Assembly: GCF_001995215.1 (NCBI RefSeq)
Contig: NZ_MUXN01000016.1
Location: 1 to 64,000, forward strand
Source: Amycolatopsis azurea DSM 43854
Lineage (GTDB): Bacteria > Actinomycetota > Actinomycetes > Mycobacteriales > Pseudonocardiaceae
Direction of reading: 5' to 3'
Length of the DNA stretch: 64,000 bases
The notes under the pieces are model-generated. The model was not told the origin of the DNA. It made no database searches and saw only the letters and a program-made list of their open reading frames with translations. Position numbers and translations under genes: made by a program. The first letter of the stretch is position 1, and the number at the start of each line of letters is the position of its first letter. Positions 45,987 to 53,826 of this stretch are shown in pieces.

Positions 45987-47150
45987 CTAGATCCGTTCGA
46001 TGATGGTGCCGGTGGACAGCGCGCCGCCGGCGCACATCGTCACCAGCGCGGTGCTCGCGTCGCGGCGTTCCAGTTCGTGCAGCGCCGTGGTCAGCAGGCG
46101 GGCGCCGGTGCTGCCGACGGGATGCCCGAGCGCGATCGCGCCACCGTTCACGTTGACCTTGTCCTCGTCGGGCCGGTGCACCCGTTGCCACGACAACACC
46201 ACCGAAGCGAACGCCTCGTTGACTTCGAAGAGGTCGAGGTCGCCGATCGTCATGCCCGCCTTGGCCAGGACGCGTTCGGTCGCCTGGACGGGGCCGTCGA
46301 GGTGGTAGTACGGCTCCGCGCCGACCAACGCCTGCGAGACGATCCGCGCCCGGGGCTTGAGGCCCAGCGCCTTGGCCCGGTCCGAGTCCATCAGCAGGAG
46401 CGCGGCCGCGCCGTCGGAGATCTGCGAAGACGTCCCGGCCGTGTGCACGCCGCCTTCGAGGACGGGCTTGAGCTTGGCGAGCCCTTCGACGGTCGTCTCA
46501 CGGAGTCCCTGGTCACGGGTCACCAGCCGGGTCTCGCCGGTCGGCTTGCCGTCCTCGCCGAGCACGGGCGCCTTCACCGCGACGACCTCGCGGTCGAAGT
46601 GCCCGGCCGCCCACGCGGCGGCGGCCTTGGCCTGCGACGCCGTGCCGAACCGGTCGACGTCCTGGCGGGTGATCCCGCGGCGTTCCGCGATCCGCTCGGC
46701 CGCGCCGTACTGGTTCGGCATGTCGATCGACCACGACTCGGGCCGCGGCGTGCCGATGCCTTCGCCGCGGTTAGCGCCCAGCGGTACGCGGCTCATCGCC
46801 TCGACGCCGCAGGAGATGCCCGCGTCGATCGCCCCGGCGGCGATGAGCCCGGCGATCAGATGGGTCGCCTGCTGCGCGGAGCCGCATTGGGCGTCGATGG
46901 TGGTCGCGCCCGTGGTCTCGGGGAGACCGGCGTGCAGCCACGCCGTCCGCGTGACGTTGCCTGCCTGCTCACCGGCCTGGGTCACGGCACCGCCGATCGC
47001 CTGTTCGACCAGCTCGGGAGCGAGTCCCGCGCGTTCGAGCAGGGCGCGCTGCGCCGCGCCGAGGATCTCGGCGGCGTGCAGACCCGCCAGCTGGCCCCTG
47101 CGCTTGCCGACAGGGGTGCGGACCGCCTCGACGATCACCGGACTACCCAC
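45987..47150 (-). CDS. fadA5: Steroid side-chain thiolase
   Basis: 387 residues from GTG 47148-47150 with a perfect AGGAGG 7 bases upstream; the longer frame has no ribosome site. Catalytic C89 is in IDAQCGSAQQATH, NEAFASV and ALGHPVGSTG hold Asn and His, and MCAGGALS the second Cys. FadA5 cleaves 3-oxo side-chain thioesters of cholesterol to release acetyl- or propionyl-CoA. It is divergent from cyp125 exactly as Rv3546/Rv3545c, with a KstR box 38 bases before its start. Confidence 0.93.
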   Translation of the reverse strand: MGSPVIVEAVRTPVGKRRGQLAGLHAAEILGAAQRALLERAGLAPELVEQAIGGAVTQAGEQAGNVTRTAWLHAGLPETTGATTIDAQCGSAQQATHLIAGLIAAGAIDAGISCGVEAMSRVPLGANRGEGIGTPRPESWSIDMPNQYGAAERIAERRGITRQDVDRFGTASQAKAAAAWAAGHFDREVVAVKAPVLGEDGKPTGETRLVTRDQGLRETTVEGLAKLKPVLEGGVHTAGTSSQISDGAAALLLMDSDRAKALGLKPRARIVSQALVGAEPYYHLDGPVQATERVLAKAGMTIGDLDLFEVNEAFASVVLSWQRVHRPDEDKVNVNGGAIALGHPVGSTGARLLTTALHELERRDASTALVTMCAGGALSTGTIIERI

Positions 47151-47188
47151 GTTCGCCTCCTGGGAAACACCGTTCACTACGGAAAAAG

Positions 47189-47202
47189 TAGAACACGTTC
47201 TT
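47189..47202 (-). promoter_or_regulatory. KstR operator for fadA5
   Basis: TAGAACACGTTCTT matches TNNAACNNGTTNNA at all but the last position and is placed 38 bases before the fadA5 GTG. Confidence 0.82.
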
Positions 47203-47352
47203 GATTTGAGCAAGTCGCCCCAGGGTTGGCCCGATTTTGATCACTGGTCGCGGTTTCCGCTTCTTGCTGGGTATCCATGATCGGACGTGGTTGAGTTAAC
47301 GGGTTTCACTAAACCCCTTCACGTGACGGACGCCATATGCTTCAATCGGGCC

Positions 47353-47366
47353 TAGAACGTGTTTCA
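47353..47366 (+). promoter_or_regulatory. KstR operator for cyp125
   Basis: TAGAACGTGTTTCA is a full match to the KstR consensus. It ends 26 bases before the cyp125 GTG, leaving room for the AGGAGGT ribosome site at 47381. Confidence 0.87.
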
Positions 47367-47392
47367 TTGGCGAACCGCGTAGGAGGTAGCCC

Positions 47393-48619
47393 GTGGCCGC
47401 TCCCCTGATCCCCGCCGGTTTCGATTTCACCGATCCGGACCTTTACGCCACCAGACTGCCTCTGGAGGAGTTCGCCGAACTCCGCCGCACGGCACCGGTC
47501 TGGTGGAACCCTCAGCCGCACAACACCGCGGGTTTCCGCGATGACGGCTACTGGGTGGTCAGCCGGCTCGAGGATGTCAAGGCGGTGTCGAGGGACAGCG
47601 AGCTGTTCTCCTCCCGGGAGAAGACCGCGATCATCCGCTTCGACGAGCACATGACCGACGACAGCCTCGAAGCCAACCGGCTGGTCCTGCTCAACATGGA
47701 CGCCCCGCAGCACACGAAGCTCCGGCGGATCGTGTCGAAGGGCTTCACGCCGAGGTCGATCGCGAAGCTCGAAGACACCCTGCGCGACCGCGCCGAGCGA
47801 ATCGTCAGCGAGGCCAAGAAAAAAGGCTCCGGCGACTTCGTCGTCGACGTCGCGTGCGAGCTTCCCTTGCAGGCCATCGCCGAACTGATCGGCATCCCGC
47901 AGGAAGACCGGCTGAAGATCTTCGACTGGTCCAACCAGATGGTGTCCTACGACGACCCCGAGTACGAGGTCGAACCGCTCGCCGCGTCGGCGGAGATCGT
48001 CGGCTACGCCTGGAACATGGCCGAAGAACGGCGTAAGTGCCCGATGGACGACATCGTCACGAAGCTGGTGCAGGCCGACGTCGACGGCGAATCACTGGCC
48101 TCCGACGAATTCGGCTTCTTCGTCATCCTGCTCGCCGTCGCGGGCAACGAGACGACGCGCAACGCGATCACCCATGGCATGAAGGCGTTCCTCGACCACC
48201 CCGATCAGTGGGAGCTGTACAAGAAGGAGCGTCCGAAGACCGCGCCGGACGAGATCGTCCGCTGGGCCACCCCGGTGGTCGCCTTCCAGCGCACCGCGAC
48301 CCGGGACACCGAGCTGGGCGGGCAGCGGATCCGCAAGGGCGACCGGGTCGGGATGTTCTACAGCTCCGCGAACTTCGACCCGGACCACTTCGACGAGCCG
48401 GAGAAGTTCGACATCCTCCGCGAGGACAACCCGCACGTCGGCTTCGGCGGCACGGGTTCGCACTACTGCATCGGAGCCAACCTCGCGCGGCTGGAGATCG
48501 ACCTGATCTTCAACGCCATCGCCGACGTCATGCCGAACATCAGCGAGGTCTCCCAGCCCGACCGGCTCCGGTCGAGCTGGCTCAACGGGATCAAGCACTA
48601 CCAGGTGCGCTATGCCTGA
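47393..48619 (+). CDS. cyp125: Steroid C26-monooxygenase, cytochrome P450 CYP125
   Basis: 408 residues from GTG 47393. The I-helix is LAVAGNETTRNAITHG (about 247-262), ExxR is E287-R290 (DEIVRW), and the heme loop FGGTGSHYCIGANLAR carries the Cys ligand C359. FGGTG-HYCIG is the CYP125 form of the loop, and M-QHTKLRRIVSKGFTPR is also typical. CYP125 oxidises the terminal methyl of cholesterol/cholestenone to the C26 acid, the first step of side-chain degradation. It is divergent from fadA5 and under its own KstR box. Confidence 0.95.
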   Translation: MAAPLIPAGFDFTDPDLYATRLPLEEFAELRRTAPVWWNPQPHNTAGFRDDGYWVVSRLEDVKAVSRDSELFSSREKTAIIRFDEHMTDDSLEANRLVLLNMDAPQHTKLRRIVSKGFTPRSIAKLEDTLRDRAERIVSEAKKKGSGDFVVDVACELPLQAIAELIGIPQEDRLKIFDWSNQMVSYDDPEYEVEPLAASAEIVGYAWNMAEERRKCPMDDIVTKLVQADVDGESLASDEFGFFVILLAVAGNETTRNAITHGMKAFLDHPDQWELYKKERPKTAPDEIVRWATPVVAFQRTATRDTELGGQRIRKGDRVGMFYSSANFDPDHFDEPEKFDILREDNPHVGFGGTGSHYCIGANLARLEIDLIFNAIADVMPNISEVSQPDRLRSSWLNGIKHYQVRYA

Positions 48620-48668
48620 CCAAGCAGCCTGATCGGCCGGAAGCGAGTCCGTGGGGCACCATGAGGCC

Positions 48669-49457
48669 ATGGGTCCCCACGTACAGGTCGACGTCGAAAT
48701 GTCCTTCCGGGTCACGAAACCCGGCTCCGCCGCGTTCGTGGTCGCGTTCGCGGGCGGGGCGGGCCAGGAGGAGTTCGCTTATCCCGCGCCGCCGCGCCAG
48801 GTGGCGTTCGAACACGGGACCCGCGCCCAGGTCGTCGATCTCCCCGAAGGCGAGCACGTCGTGCGGTATCGGGCCCAACGCGCCCTCGGCCCGGTCGAAG
48901 CCGGGCGCGTCAGCACGGAAGACCTCATCCGCTACACCAGGCCCAGCCGGTACTGCCCCTCGGACCGGATGGGCGGGCTCGCGCTGTCCCGTTTCGGCGG
49001 CCTGCCCGACGCGCGCACCCAGGTCGAGGCGATCGTCCGGCACGTGGGCGAGCACTTGTCCTATGTGGTCGGTGCGGGTTCCCCGGCCGACGACGCCGTG
49101 GACACCTACCTGGCCGGGGAAGGGGTTTGCCGCGATTTCGCGCACGTCTGCATCTCGCTGTGCCGCGTGATCGACATCCCCGCCCGGTTCGTCGCGGTCT
49201 ACGCGCCCGGACTGTCCCCAATGGACTTCCACGCCGTGTTCGAAGCCGCGATCGACGGCCGCTGGTACGTCTTCGACGCGACCGGTCTCGCGCCGAGGCA
49301 GAGCCTGAGCCGGATCGCGACCGGGCGGGACGCCGCCGACACCGCGTTCCTCTCCACCCTCGGCTGTGAACTGGACTTTCTCGGCAACACCGTGCTGGCG
49401 ACGGCCGGCCCGTCGCTGCCGGAGGACGACGGCTCGGAGCTGATCGCGCTCGCCTGA
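48669..49457 (+). CDS. Transglutaminase-like cysteine protease-fold protein
   Basis: 262 residues from ATG 48669; an in-frame ATG 18 bases upstream is possible. The core triad is Cys in LAGEGVCRDFAHVCISLCRV, His in PMDFHAVFEAAIDGRWYVFD and Asp in the same VFDATG block. An N-terminal beta domain (VQVDVEMSFRVTKPGSAAFV) precedes it, as in bacterial transglutaminase-like proteins next to peptide-modifying genes. The reaction, amidase or protease type, is unknown. It follows cyp125 by 49 bases, so might be transcribed with it, but it is not a steroid gene that I know. Confidence 0.85.
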   Translation: MGPHVQVDVEMSFRVTKPGSAAFVVAFAGGAGQEEFAYPAPPRQVAFEHGTRAQVVDLPEGEHVVRYRAQRALGPVEAGRVSTEDLIRYTRPSRYCPSDRMGGLALSRFGGLPDARTQVEAIVRHVGEHLSYVVGAGSPADDAVDTYLAGEGVCRDFAHVCISLCRVIDIPARFVAVYAPGLSPMDFHAVFEAAIDGRWYVFDATGLAPRQSLSRIATGRDAADTAFLSTLGCELDFLGNTVLATAGPSLPEDDGSELIALA

Positions 49458-49505
49458 TCGCGTGTTGCCCACGAGCCGTGACCTGCCTGAGGTAGACATT
49501 GGCGT

Positions 49506-50528
49506 GTGAGGGAGAAGAAGGCACCGACGAAATGGAAGCGGCTGCGTGCCCGCTACCGCTGGCTGGACCACGTGGCGCGGGCGGTGAACCGCTACATCGA
49601 GTACGGCGGGTACCACTACGTCGCGTCGATCACCTACTTCAGCCTGTTCTCGCTGGTGCCCATCCTCATGGTCGCGGTGTCGGTGGCCGGCTTCGTGCTG
49701 GCGAGCCAGCCGCAGCTGATCGAGTCGATGCTGAACGCGATCACCGGCACGCTGCCCGGCGGCCTCGGCGACAAGGCGGGGGAGCTGCTCACCGGATTCG
49801 TGGAGCAGCGCACCAGTGTCGGGCTCATCGGTCTGATCATCGGGTTGTACTCCGGCTGGAACTGGATGAACTCACTGCGGGACGCGCTCACCGCGCTGTG
49901 GGGCCAGAACCGGTCGGACCTGCCGCTGCTGCGCACGATCGCCGCGGACCTGCTCGCGCTGCTCGGCCTCGCGAGCGCGCTGCTGGTCTCCTTCGCCATC
50001 ACCATTTCCGGGTCCGCGCTCGGCCGGTACCTGCTGGGCCTGGCGGGGGTGGACGACACCGCCTGGGGGCACAACGTGCTGTCGGCGATCTCGATCCCGC
50101 TGGCGCTGCTGGCCAACTGGCTCGTGTTCCTCTGGGTGCTCACCCGGCTGCCGCGGAAACCGGTCGGGGTCCGCAGCGCGATGCGCGGCGCGGTCGCGCT
50201 GGCGGTGGGCTTCGAACTGCTGAAGCAGGCCGGTGGGATCTACCTGCGCCTGATCGGGAACTCGCCGACCGGGGTCGCGTTCGGCTCCATCATCGGTCTG
50301 ATCTTCTTCATCTCGCTGGTGGCGCGGATGCTGGTGTTCGTGACGGCTTGGACGGCGACGGCGCGCGACGCCCCGCCGGACCCGGTCAAGCCGCCGCCTC
50401 CCGTGGTGGTCCGGCCGGTGGTGGAACAGCCCGACCGGCACGGCCTCAAGCCCGCGCTGGTCGGGGCGGTGACCGGAGTGGTCGCGACCTTGGCCGCGCA
50501 ACGCCTCCGGCCCCGCCGCCGTCCTTAG
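49506..50528 (+). CDS. YihY/BrkB-family inner membrane protein
   Basis: 340 residues from GTG 49506. After a basic N-terminus come about six membrane helices, with the family motifs YVASITYFSLFSLVPILMVA, GLIGLIIGLYSGWNWMNSLR and TGVAFGSIIGLIFFISLVAR. The C-terminus is Pro-rich and cytoplasmic or exposed. The former ribonuclease BN label is not supported for this family; the function is unknown, and transport or envelope integrity are proposals. Its end overlaps the convergent ltp3 gene by 4 bp. Confidence 0.9.
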   Translation: MREKKAPTKWKRLRARYRWLDHVARAVNRYIEYGGYHYVASITYFSLFSLVPILMVAVSVAGFVLASQPQLIESMLNAITGTLPGGLGDKAGELLTGFVEQRTSVGLIGLIIGLYSGWNWMNSLRDALTALWGQNRSDLPLLRTIAADLLALLGLASALLVSFAITISGSALGRYLLGLAGVDDTAWGHNVLSAISIPLALLANWLVFLWVLTRLPRKPVGVRSAMRGAVALAVGFELLKQAGGIYLRLIGNSPTGVAFGSIIGLIFFISLVARMLVFVTAWTATARDAPPDPVKPPPPVVVRPVVEQPDRHGLKPALVGAVTGVVATLAAQRLRPRRRP

Positions 50529-51685
50529 CTCGGTTTCGCCGAGCCCACCACCCACATCGAGAAGAACTGCGAACCGCCACCGTAGGCGTGCCCGAGCGCG
50601 ATCCGGGCGCCGTCGACCTGGTAGTCCCCGGCCCGGCCCATCACCTGTTTGGCCGCTTCGGAGAACCGGAGCATGCCGGACGCGCCGATCGGGTTCGACG
50701 ACAGCACGCCACCCGACGGGTTGACCGGCAGCCGTCCGCCGAGCGCTGTCTCACCCGCCTCGGTGAGTTTCCAGCCCTTGCCCTCGTCGGTGAATCCCAG
50801 GTTCTCCAGCCACATCGGCTCGAACCACGAGAACGGCACGTAGATCTCGGCGGCGTCCACTTCGGACAGTGGATCGGTGATGCCCGCGTCGCGCCACAAC
50901 GCGGCGGCCGCGTCGCGTCCCGCCTGCGGGTTGACCTGGTCGCGTCCAGCGAACGTCGTCGGTTCGGTGCGCATCGCGGTCGCGTGGATCCACGCCGCGC
51001 CACCGGCGACGGCGTCGCCCGCCGCCTCGTTCCCGATCACCATCGCGCACGCGCCGTCCGAGGACGGGCATGTCTCGTCGTAGCGGATCGGGTCCCACAG
51101 CATCTGCGACGCCTGCACCGATTCCACCGTGATGTCGGACTGCCGCAGATGCGCGTACGGATTCAGGGCGCCGTTGCGCCGGTCCTTGGCGGCGACGATC
51201 GCGCCGACGTGGTCGGGCGCGCCGGACCGCCGGATGTAGGACCGCACGTGCGGCGCGAAATAGCCGCCCGCGCCGGCACCCACCGGCATCTGGAACGGCG
51301 GCAGGATCGACAGGCCCCACATCGCGTTCGATTCGGACTGCTTCTCGAAGGCGACCGTCAGGACTCGCTTGTGCACACCGGCTTGCACCAGCGACGCTGC
51401 CACGAGCGCGGTCGACCCGCCGACCGAACCCGCGGTGTGCACGCGCAGCAACGGTTTCCCGTTCGCGCCGAGCGAGTCGGCCAGGAACAGTTCGGGCATC
51501 ATCACGCCCTCGAACAGGTCCGGTGCCTTGCCGAGGACGACGGCGTCGATGTCGTCCCAGCCGGTCTGCGCGTCGAGCATCGCCCGGTCGATGGCCTCCC
51601 GGAGCAGTCCGGGCATGGACACGTCGGTGCGCTTGGCCTTGTGGTGGGTCTGGCCCGTTCCCAGTACGGCCGCGAGGTGCTTCAC
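50525..51685 (-). CDS. ltp3: Lipid-transfer/thiolase-like protein, Ltp3 type
   Basis: 386 residues from a GTG overlapping the ltp4 stop. It has a thiolase-like fold: AVLGTGQTHHKAKRTDVSMP at the start, HTAGSVGGSTALVAASLVQA near the usual Cys position (Ser/Gly here, no reactive Cys), PVNPSGGVLSSNPIGASGML, and ALGHAYGGGSQFFSMWV with the conserved His. This is the SCP-x/Ltp group, several of which are side-chain retro-aldolases that need an OB-fold partner. In M. tuberculosis Rv3521-ltp4-ltp3 is the same set. The substrate is probably a branched steroid acyl-CoA. Confidence 0.85.
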   Translation of the reverse strand: MKHLAAVLGTGQTHHKAKRTDVSMPGLLREAIDRAMLDAQTGWDDIDAVVLGKAPDLFEGVMMPELFLADSLGANGKPLLRVHTAGSVGGSTALVAASLVQAGVHKRVLTVAFEKQSESNAMWGLSILPPFQMPVGAGAGGYFAPHVRSYIRRSGAPDHVGAIVAAKDRRNGALNPYAHLRQSDITVESVQASQMLWDPIRYDETCPSSDGACAMVIGNEAAGDAVAGGAAWIHATAMRTEPTTFAGRDQVNPQAGRDAAAALWRDAGITDPLSEVDAAEIYVPFSWFEPMWLENLGFTDEGKGWKLTEAGETALGGRLPVNPSGGVLSSNPIGASGMLRFSEAAKQVMGRAGDYQVDGARIALGHAYGGGSQFFSMWVVGSAKPS

Positions 51686-52737
51686 GAGAGGACCTCCAAG
51701 GTCGCGACCAGGTTCTGCTGGAGGGCGGGGCCGCTGGTCGCGTGGGCGAGGGTCTTGCGCGCGCTGCCGTCGAGGATGCGGTTCGCCGCCTCGCCGATCC
51801 GCGCCAAGCCCGCCGAGAACATCGGATTGCCTGCCAGGACGCCGCCCGAGGGATTGATCCGCACCTGCTCACCGAGGCCCAGCGCCTCGCGCAGGATCAG
51901 TTCCTGGTGGGTGAATGGCGCGTGCAGTTCGGCGACCTCGACGCCGTCGAGGTCCAGTGCCCGCCCGGCGGCCACTGTGGACGGTGAGACGGTGAGATCC
52001 CGCACGCCGAGCGCGGGGGAGTCGACCCGGTGCTCGATCCCGGTGATCACGGCGGGGCTGTCGACGAGGTCCGCCGCCCGCTCGGCCGACGCGAGCACGA
52101 GGACGGCGGCGCCGTCGGTGACAGGCGCGATGTCGTGCGCCCGCAAGGGATCCGCGAAATAGGGTGCGTCCAGGAGTTCGGCGACCTCGACCGGTCCGGA
52201 GACCTGGGCGGCGGGATTCCCGGCGGCGTCGGCGCGGCTGCGCGCGGCGACCTCGGCGAGATCCTTCTCCGACCACAGACCCGCTTCGAGCCCCAGCCGC
52301 GCCTGGATCCCGGCGACGCTCACCGAATCCGGCCACAGCGGCGCGACGACGTACGGGTCCATCTGCAGGGCCAGCACCCGCCGCAACTGCCCGGCGGAAG
52401 ACTTGCCGAAGCCGTAGACGAGCGCGGTCTCGACCTCGCCCATCCGGATCTTGAGCCACGCCTCGTAGAGCGCCCAGGCGGCGTCCATCTCGACGTGCGA
52501 CTCGTGGATCGGCGGGAAGGCGCCGATGGCGTCGACCGCGGCGATGAACGAGAACGCGCGGCCGGCGAGGTAGTCCGAGGAACCCGAGCACCAGAACCTG
52601 ATGTCCTCTTTGGACAGACCGGTTCGCTCGAAGACCTCGGCGAAGATCGGCACCAGCATTTCCACGCCGTTGGTGGTGCCCGGGGTGCTGCGGACGTTGG
52701 GGGCCTGCGCGAAGCCCACGACTGCTACATCTGGCAC
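51682..52737 (-). CDS. ltp4: Lipid-transfer/thiolase-like protein, Ltp4 type
   Basis: 351 residues from GTG 52735-52737. It has a thiolase-superfamily pattern with AVVGFAQAPNVRSTPGTTNG, HESHVEMDAAWALYEAWLKI, RINPSGGVLAGNPMFSAGLA and a C-terminal ATSGPALQQNLVATLEVLS, in which the usual GH-x-G motif is replaced by ATSGP. Loss of that His suggests a structural or altered catalytic role beside Ltp3. It lies between the OB-fold protein gene (7 bp gap) and ltp3 (4 bp overlap). Confidence 0.83.
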   Translation of the reverse strand: MPDVAVVGFAQAPNVRSTPGTTNGVEMLVPIFAEVFERTGLSKEDIRFWCSGSSDYLAGRAFSFIAAVDAIGAFPPIHESHVEMDAAWALYEAWLKIRMGEVETALVYGFGKSSAGQLRRVLALQMDPYVVAPLWPDSVSVAGIQARLGLEAGLWSEKDLAEVAARSRADAAGNPAAQVSGPVEVAELLDAPYFADPLRAHDIAPVTDGAAVLVLASAERAADLVDSPAVITGIEHRVDSPALGVRDLTVSPSTVAAGRALDLDGVEVAELHAPFTHQELILREALGLGEQVRINPSGGVLAGNPMFSAGLARIGEAANRILDGSARKTLAHATSGPALQQNLVATLEVLS

Positions 52738-52744
52738 GGTGTCC

Positions 52745-53728
52745 TCACAGATGGTGGGCGAAGGATTCGTACGGCGCGTCGGGCTCGCCGGTCGGTTCGA
52801 AATGGCCGATGTTCTCCAGCGACGTCCACCATTCGTCCCGTGGCCTCCAGGCGGCGCGCACGCGCATGCCCATCCGGACGTCGGCGGCGTCGCAGCCGAG
52901 GACGAGATGGAGGAACGCGATGTCCGCGCCGTCGAGCAGGATGTACGCGGCCACGTACGGCGGTTTGATCTTCTGGCCGAGGAACGGCACGTTCACGATG
53001 CAGAACGTGGTGACGATGCCGGTGTCGGGCAGTTCGACCTCGTCGGTGGTCGGCACGCCGTCGGTCGGGCAGGCGCCGCGCGGCGGGATGTAGACCTTCT
53101 CGCACGACGGGCAGCGCTGGCCGATCAGCTTTCCCTCGGCGAGCCCGCGCAGGTACCGGCTTTCCTCCGGCGACGCGGAATGCTGATAGCGCAGATGGAT
53201 CGGCGTGATCACCACGCTGACCGGCGCGTCGTCCTCGCGTTTCGCGGCCGGGGGAGGAGCCTCGGTGGGTTCGGTGTCGGGGCCGTCGGCGGGGACGAAG
53301 TAGGCGATGTCCCGGATGTGGCCGACGGTCTCCTCCGCCCACCGGATCCGCACGCGCTGTCCGGTGTGGACCTTCGAAGGATCGCCGGCGTCGACGGCGT
53401 GCAGGATCGAGGTGTCGGCGCCGTCGAGTTTGACCAGCGCCCACGCGAACGGCCGCGACAACGGCTGGCCGTCGACCGGTTCGGCGATCCAGGACCAGGA
53501 GACGATCTCGCCTTCGGAGGCCACCGGGACGAACTCGGACAGCGCCTCGGCGGTCACGGGATCGTATTCCAGCGGTGGCACATGGACGCGGCCGTCGCTG
53601 CCCCGGACGCCTTCGACACGGCGCTCGCGCAGGGCGTTGACGAACCGGCCGAGCACCGGGCCGACCGAACGCGTGTAGTCGAAGCCCACGTTGAGCGGGG
53701 CCGACAGCGGGAGTTCAGGTGCGCTCAC
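52745..53728 (-). CDS. Double OB-fold/zinc-ribbon (DUF35) partner of the Ltp proteins, Rv3521 type
   Basis: 327 residues from GTG 53726-53728. The N-terminal half (LSEFVPVASEGEIVSWSWIA ... GQRVRIRW) is one OB-fold. The C-terminal half has a zinc ribbon, CPSCEKVYIPPRGACPTDG, and a second OB-fold (TGIVTTFCIVNVPF, GMRVRAAW). DUF35 proteins assemble with thiolase-like Ltp subunits, for example ChsH2 with Ltp2. This one heads the three-gene operon and so probably forms a complex with Ltp3/Ltp4. A KstR box is 9 bases from the start. Confidence 0.85.
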   Translation of the reverse strand: MSAPELPLSAPLNVGFDYTRSVGPVLGRFVNALRERRVEGVRGSDGRVHVPPLEYDPVTAEALSEFVPVASEGEIVSWSWIAEPVDGQPLSRPFAWALVKLDGADTSILHAVDAGDPSKVHTGQRVRIRWAEETVGHIRDIAYFVPADGPDTEPTEAPPPAAKREDDAPVSVVITPIHLRYQHSASPEESRYLRGLAEGKLIGQRCPSCEKVYIPPRGACPTDGVPTTDEVELPDTGIVTTFCIVNVPFLGQKIKPPYVAAYILLDGADIAFLHLVLGCDAADVRMGMRVRAAWRPRDEWWTSLENIGHFEPTGEPDAPYESFAHHL

Positions 53729-53736
53729 CGTTTGAG

Positions 53737-53750
53737 TGAAACATGTTCTC
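53737..53750 (-). promoter_or_regulatory. KstR operator for the DUF35-ltp4-ltp3 operon
   Basis: TGAAACATGTTCTC matches the KstR consensus except for the last base. It is 8 bases from the GTG start, so transcription must begin within or next to it. Confidence 0.8.
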
Positions 53751-53801
53751 GATTTGACGGCAAGATCGAGCATCTGGGCCCGCCTGGTGGTTGCCCTTGA
53801 G

Positions 53802-53815
53802 TGGAACGCGTTCTA
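53802..53815 (+). promoter_or_regulatory. KstR operator for the acyl-CoA ligase gene
   Basis: TGGAACGCGTTCTA is a full match to TNNAACNNGTTNNA, 11 bases before the ATG at 53827. Confidence 0.85.
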
Positions 53816-53826
53816 GATTCGCGGGT

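Noticed and set aside
49499..52162. 887-residue plus-strand open frame
   Set aside because: It runs through the YihY gene in another frame and antisense to ltp3/ltp4, has Arg/Ala/Gly-rich composition and no domain; a high-GC shadow.
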